A stretch of 23,175 bases of DNA from a virus. Positions 20,947-23,175 of the stretch are shown piece after piece; the stretch's first letter is position 1; each line of letters starts with the position of its first letter. The translations under genes and the position numbers were made by a program. The stretch is from IMG/VR virus record IMGVR_UViG_3300038701_001019, positions 1-23,175 of that record; one strand, written 5' to 3'. The notes below the pieces were generated by a model. The model saw only the letters and a program-made list of their open reading frames with translations, had not been told where the DNA came from and made no database searches.

Positions 20947-21335
20947 TCCCCGCCCTCCTTAATGGCTGCGAGGACGATGGTCACATTCCTCAAATGCATG
21001 ATTGAGACTTGTGCGGTTACGCTATCGAATGGACCCCATTCTGGCGCATCTGCGGCGTGATGCTTCGCCAAGATTTCATACGGATCAAGCGCCTCCACCG
21101 CCATCGCCAGCTTCTCGGTCAGCGCGTCGCGCTGCGACGTGACCAGCGCAAGCATGTCGCGGTGGTCGCTCTGCATGTCTAGGCTTTCCTGCATGTCGTC
21201 TGCAATGCGCCGGCGCAGGCGTTCGTTCTCAACGGTCAGGGCCTCGATGCGGTCCGCAAGTTGTCCGATCAGGGTTCTTGAAAGGGGTAGATGTATCGCC
21301 GCGTCCCTTGCTCGCTTCACCAATTCATCACTCAT
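20943..21335 (-). CDS. Coiled-coil protein of unknown function (130 aa)
   Basis: A 130-aa protein with an N-terminal helix (DELVKRARDAAIHLPLSRTL), a coiled coil at about residues 28-80 (IEALTVENERLRRRIADDMQ, then SDHRDMLALVTSQRDALTEK) and a short C-terminal region (HHAADAPEWGPFDSVTAQVS). The 'LVKRAR' start plus 'ADRIEAL..EN..LR' heptads is common in small phage proteins of unknown role. A GAGGATAGGA sequence upstream of the ATG provides the RBS. The 127-nt leader upstream contains two strong hairpins (21356-21449), so this may be the first gene of its own transcript. Confidence 0.7.
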   Translation of the reverse strand: MSDELVKRARDAAIHLPLSRTLIGQLADRIEALTVENERLRRRIADDMQESLDMQSDHRDMLALVTSQRDALTEKLAMAVEALDPYEILAKHHAADAPEWGPFDSVTAQVSIMHLRNVTIVLAAIKEGGE

Positions 21336-21355
21336 CGTCCTATCCTCTATCTGTT

Positions 21356-21449
21356 GCCCCCGCGCTTTACGGTCCGTTGCGTTTCGGGCGCGGGGGCTGA
21401 CACCGCCGTTGCGACTGGTGACAGTCCAAAATTGACGCGCGGGCGGTGT
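21356..21449. other. Highly structured intergenic element (two hairpins, one nested)
   Basis: Hairpin 1 is a perfect 10-bp stem, GCCCCCGCGC (21356-21365) with GCGCGGGGGC (21388-21397), and a 22-nt loop. Two bases later, hairpin 2 has arms ACACCGCC (21400-21407) and GGCGGTGT (21442-21449). These enclose a perfect inner stem GACTG (21413-21417) with CAGTC (21422-21426) on a GTGA loop in plus-strand sense. It lies between two minus-strand genes and holds no credible ORF. It could be a terminator/leader of the minus operon or a small RNA on either strand. Confidence 0.5.
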
Positions 21450-21462
21450 GTCTGGTGTGGGG

Positions 21463-21555
21463 TCATGCCCCGGTGTTCTGTTTCCTGCGCCGCGCCGCCT
21501 CGATCAGCAGGCGCAGGGTGATAGCGCGGATCGTCGCGCGGTGGGCGGGGGTCAT
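21463..21555 (-). CDS. Very small basic ORF (30 aa)
   Basis: A 30-aa basic helix: MTPAHRATIRAITLRLLIEA followed by ARRRKQNTGA. Its ATG overlaps the stop of the Lar-like gene (ATGA), matching the coupling used throughout this operon. That is the main reason to accept it; a longer open frame upstream (to 21726) is antisense-like Arg/Ser-rich sequence across the Lar gene and is rejected. The amphipathic Arg/Leu pattern could bind nucleic acid or a membrane. It may be a genuine microprotein or a vestige. Confidence 0.4.
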   Translation of the reverse strand: MTPAHRATIRAITLRLLIEAARRRKQNTGA

Positions 21556-21770
21556 GGTGTTACCCTCGTGTTCCACTCGGTCGCGGCGTCGTCGTTTGAC
21601 CCCCTTCTGATCTGAGCGTGACCTTTCGGGCAGGCAATGATCCGATATTGATACGGATCGCCGTGCAGTTGGTCGTGGCGCACCTTGGACAGCATCCAGT
21701 GCGGTGACGCGCCGCAAAACGGGCATCCCAGAAGGGCGGGCTTTGGGCCTGACAGCAATGGGTCACTCAT
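21552..21770 (-). CDS. Lar-like restriction alleviation zinc-ribbon protein
   Basis: A 72-aa protein with the Lar_restr_allev pattern: LLGCPFCGASPHW with a CxxC pair (C16, C19), a second metal pair in ACPKGHAQI (C47, H51), and the diagnostic closing NDDAATEWNTR (W66-N-T-R). In the Rac prophage, Lar modulates host type I restriction so that unmodified phage DNA escapes cutting; many phage homologues exist whose function is untested. Here the fourth ligand is His rather than Cys. It is coupled by ATGA overlaps to genes on both sides. It likely acts early, consistent with its place in the minus-strand operon. Confidence 0.78.
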   Translation of the reverse strand: MSDPLLSGPKPALLGCPFCGASPHWMLSKVRHDQLHGDPYQYRIIACPKGHAQIRRGSNDDAATEWNTRVTP

Positions 21771-22021
21771 TCCTCGCCCCTCGCAACACGGGCCATGCGC
21801 TTTACGGTGGCATTTGCGCCGGGCGTTTCCATCTCGGCGATGCGGTCAAGGCAGGCTTTGGCGGCATGAAGCTGTTGACGCGTTTTATCCTCAGCATCCA
21901 GCGCGGCAGCGCGATCCTCTCGACACGCCCTGTAGATTTCACCCCATGCGTCTAGTGCGGTTTGTCGCGCGGAAAACTCCCCGCCCGTCAGCAAGTCTGC
22001 GATCCGGTGTGTCAGTTTCAT
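21767..22021 (-). CDS. Small helical protein of unknown function (84 aa)
   Basis: An 84-aa helical protein, MKLTHRIADLLTGGEFSARQ, then TALDAWGEIYRACREDRAAA and a charged C-terminal helix. It has the look of small phage proteins with an 'A.L.GE.YRACREDR' helix but no assigned role. The start at 22021 is fixed by a perfect GGAGG 7 nt upstream; the frame open to 22042 includes that RBS and is rejected. The ATG overlaps the stop of the 42-aa gene (TAATG) and its end overlaps the Lar-like gene. Function unknown. Confidence 0.65.
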   Translation of the reverse strand: MKLTHRIADLLTGGEFSARQTALDAWGEIYRACREDRAAALDAEDKTRQQLHAAKACLDRIAEMETPGANATVKRMARVARGEE

Positions 22022-22149
22022 TAGCAAGCCTCCGTAGGGCAACCAGGGTGAATGACGGGGTGCGGCTCGTGCAGCATGGCATAGGCCGACAGACCCAAGA
22101 ATACGGCAAGCGCGGTCATCAGCGCAACGGCGGACCAGTCACGTATCAT
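22021..22149 (-). CDS. Small single-pass membrane protein (42 aa)
   Basis: A 42-aa protein: MIRDWSAVALMTALAVFLGL, then SAYAMLHEPHPVIHPGCPTE and AC. One membrane helix (residues ~6-25) is followed by a His/Pro/Cys-rich tail, probably outside the cytoplasm. The two cysteines and three histidines near the end could bind metal or form a disulphide. The start overlaps the stop of the upstream gene by four bases (ATGA, 22146-22149). No family recognised; with the next protein it forms a pair of small membrane proteins in the accessory operon. Confidence 0.55.
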   Translation of the reverse strand: MIRDWSAVALMTALAVFLGLSAYAMLHEPHPVIHPGCPTEAC

Positions 22150-22364
22150 GCCAGCCCCCAAACGATAGCCGCCACAATCACCACGCCTGCCAGCGCGGCC
22201 CATAACACGGCATACCCACGCGGCTTGCGCGGCATATACAGAAACGGGTCGGCGCTGGGCGGGGCATCCCATTCCGGGCTGTGGCCACCGGCGTCACGGG
22301 CGATTTGCGCGCGCGTGTGCATCGCAATGTCAGTGCTGGTGGATGTGTGGTTGATGTTAGTCAT
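22146..22364 (-). CDS. Small membrane-anchored protein (72 aa)
   Basis: A 72-aa protein with a polar N-terminal half (THTR-like Ser/Thr/His-rich start, then ARDAGGHSPEWDAPPSADPF) and a C-terminal membrane helix (residues ~50-71, YAVLWAALAGVVIVAAIVWG) preceded by the basic anchor RKPRG. It would be a tail-anchored or N-in single-pass protein. GGAGAAAG upstream is a good RBS, and the start overlaps the previous stop by 8 bases. No family is recognised. Pairing with the 42-aa membrane gene suggests a membrane-located function such as exclusion, which is speculative. Confidence 0.6.
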   Translation of the reverse strand: MTNINHTSTSTDIAMHTRAQIARDAGGHSPEWDAPPSADPFLYMPRKPRGYAVLWAALAGVVIVAAIVWGLA

Positions 22365-22890
22365 TGGCTTTCTCCATCATGGCATGGGCGCGGTCGTCGT
22401 CGGCCATTTCCTTGAGGCCTTGCTGGCGCTCGGCTTCGGCCCAAAGGCAGGACCGGCACAAAAAGCGGTCGTCCACCATTTCAGTGCAGTTTTCGGCCCC
22501 GACCAGCGCGTGACACTCGGTGCAGCTTTCCTCGGCCTCGATGTCGTCAATCACGTCCATGCAGCCGATCAGACTTTCGGAAGCCGCGAAGTAGAAGCTC
22601 GGATCTTCGTCGCCGGTCGCGTTTTCATGCTGGCCGATATAGCAGCGCGGCATGGGGCAGGCGATATGCCAAACGCCCGACTTTGTGGTGTAGTTCCAGC
22701 CGTCACCATCCGGCACAGCCTTCATAGCGCGGTTGAACGCGGCGGCTGTGTATTCGGCAACATGGGGCGGCACGAAAAGCGTGATGTATTCGCCTGCGCT
22801 TGCCCCAACAAATGACAGGCTGTCGTTGTCATGCCCGGTCAGGTGGCGGTGTTCAGCCGCGCGAACATCATGGAAGTTTGCGGTAATCAT
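22357..22890 (-). CDS. Cys-rich putative zinc-binding protein (177 aa)
   Basis: A 177-aa acidic protein. The first ~110 residues mix strands and helices (SFVGASAGEYITLFVPPHVA, FNRAMKAVPDGDGWNY). The last third carries CTECHALVGAENC and CRSCLW, giving CxxC pairs at 123/126 and 145/148, a zinc-ribbon or treble-clef-like arrangement. Further cysteines occur at 78, 83, 110 and 135. No catalytic motif is visible. It may be a DNA- or protein-binding accessory factor. AGAGGATAGA upstream of the ATG is the RBS, nearly identical to that of the 21335 gene. A 60-nt gap separates it from the HNH gene. Confidence 0.65.
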   Translation of the reverse strand: MITANFHDVRAAEHRHLTGHDNDSLSFVGASAGEYITLFVPPHVAEYTAAAFNRAMKAVPDGDGWNYTTKSGVWHIACPMPRCYIGQHENATGDEDPSFYFAASESLIGCMDVIDDIEAEESCTECHALVGAENCTEMVDDRFLCRSCLWAEAERQQGLKEMADDDRAHAMMEKAND

Positions 22891-22950
22891 CGGTCTATCC
22901 TCTCGTTTGTGCCCCTACACCATCACACAATCCGCGCACCATTGCAACGC

Positions 22951-23175
22951 CTATTTTGCGCAATCAAGCATTTCAGAAACGCGTGCAAGGATGTGTTCAG
23001 TCGTGCCGTGAAGATCGTGAAACGCGCGCGGGCTGTAGTGATATGCGCCTTGTCCGTATTCCTGGCGGTGATGTCGCGGGCATAGCGGCACCGTGTTCCA
23101 GTCCGACCTTGGCTTTCCGATGTGGTGAACCTCGACGGGCCACGCCCCGCAAACATAGCACGGAAGCTGCGCAAC
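22951..23175 (-). CDS. HNH-type nuclease domain protein, 5' end cut by the window
   Basis: Only the last 74 codons are inside the window; the frame is open to the edge with no start. It shows the zinc/HNH pattern of small phage recombination nucleases of the Ref/DUF968 type: LPCYVCGAWPVEVHHIG (Cys pair then His-His), WNTVPLCPRHHRQEYGQGAY (second Cys and His-His) and HYSPRAFHDLHG. All putative metal and catalytic residues are present. Such proteins cut DNA during phage recombination or replication. Being upstream of the other minus-strand genes, it belongs to the same operon. The rest of the gene and any promoter lie beyond 23175. Alternative: a homing-type HNH, but the compact domain context argues against it. 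Confidence 0.75.
   Translation of the reverse strand, partial: VAQLPCYVCGAWPVEVHHIGKPRSDWNTVPLCPRHHRQEYGQGAYHYSPRAFHDLHGTTEHILARVSEMLDCAK

Noticed and set aside
21685-22815. Long plus-strand ORF of 376 codons across the minus-strand operon
   Set aside because: It lies antisense to six overlapping minus-strand genes that have RBSs, ATGA couplings, a Lar motif and membrane helices. Its own translation is Arg/His/Pro-rich with no recognisable domain, typical of a GC-rich shadow frame.
1-23175. tRNA genes, CRISPR arrays, insertion sequences, integrase or attachment sites
   Set aside because: No cloverleaf-like sequence, regularly spaced repeat array, transposase motif or integrase motif was noticed by eye. 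This was not a computed search.

Overview
The window is one side of a tailed-phage (siphovirus-type) genome or prophage. The host is most likely an alphaproteobacterium of the Rhodobacterales. The reasons are high GC, an HK97-type head module, tail assembly chaperones of the types found in the Rhodobacter gene transfer agent (GTA), and small conserved proteins of a style familiar from roseobacter and Rhodobacter phages. The host call is an inference from protein style; no host gene lies in the window. No tRNA, rRNA, CRISPR array, integrase, insertion sequence or att site was seen.

Plus strand, 94-20013, is one long late unit in which almost every gene overlaps the next by 1, 4 or 8 bases. An intrinsic terminator at 7-29 insulates it from whatever lies upstream. 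Order: small and large terminase, portal, prohead protease, major capsid, a 56-aa protein, four head-tail connector and completion proteins, major tail protein, tail assembly chaperone with a probable -1 frameshift extension, tape measure, tail-tip proteins including a 772-aa hub-like protein, small fibre-associated proteins, and a 599-aa tailspike carrying an SGNH/GDSL esterase. The lysis block follows (16523-18650): two membrane proteins, a GH19-type endolysin, a small holin-like protein and an overlapping Rz/Rz1-like spanin pair. The strand ends with a second fibre-like protein and two small unknowns.

Minus strand, 20118-23175, is a convergent, tightly overlapping run of small genes, probably early or accessory: an HNH-nuclease protein cut by the window edge, a Cys-rich putative zinc protein, three small proteins (two with a membrane segment), a Lar-like restriction-alleviation protein, a 30-aa ORF, a coiled-coil protein, a conserved unknown and a secreted protein. 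The two units meet at a hairpin-rich spacer (20014-20117).

The most notable non-coding signals are: (1) matching hairpin leaders, each with a 5-bp stem, a GTGA tetraloop and exactly 24 nt to the ATG, before the major capsid and major tail genes; (2) a chaperone extension ORF with no start codon, which points to frameshifting; (3) an AT-rich promoter/operator-like gap before the portal gene; (4) a 94-nt structured spacer at 21356-21449. There is no gene-free stretch longer than 300 bases. The largest gaps are 21336-21462, 20014-20117, 14270-14367 (if the later start is right), 1-93 and 3966-4057.
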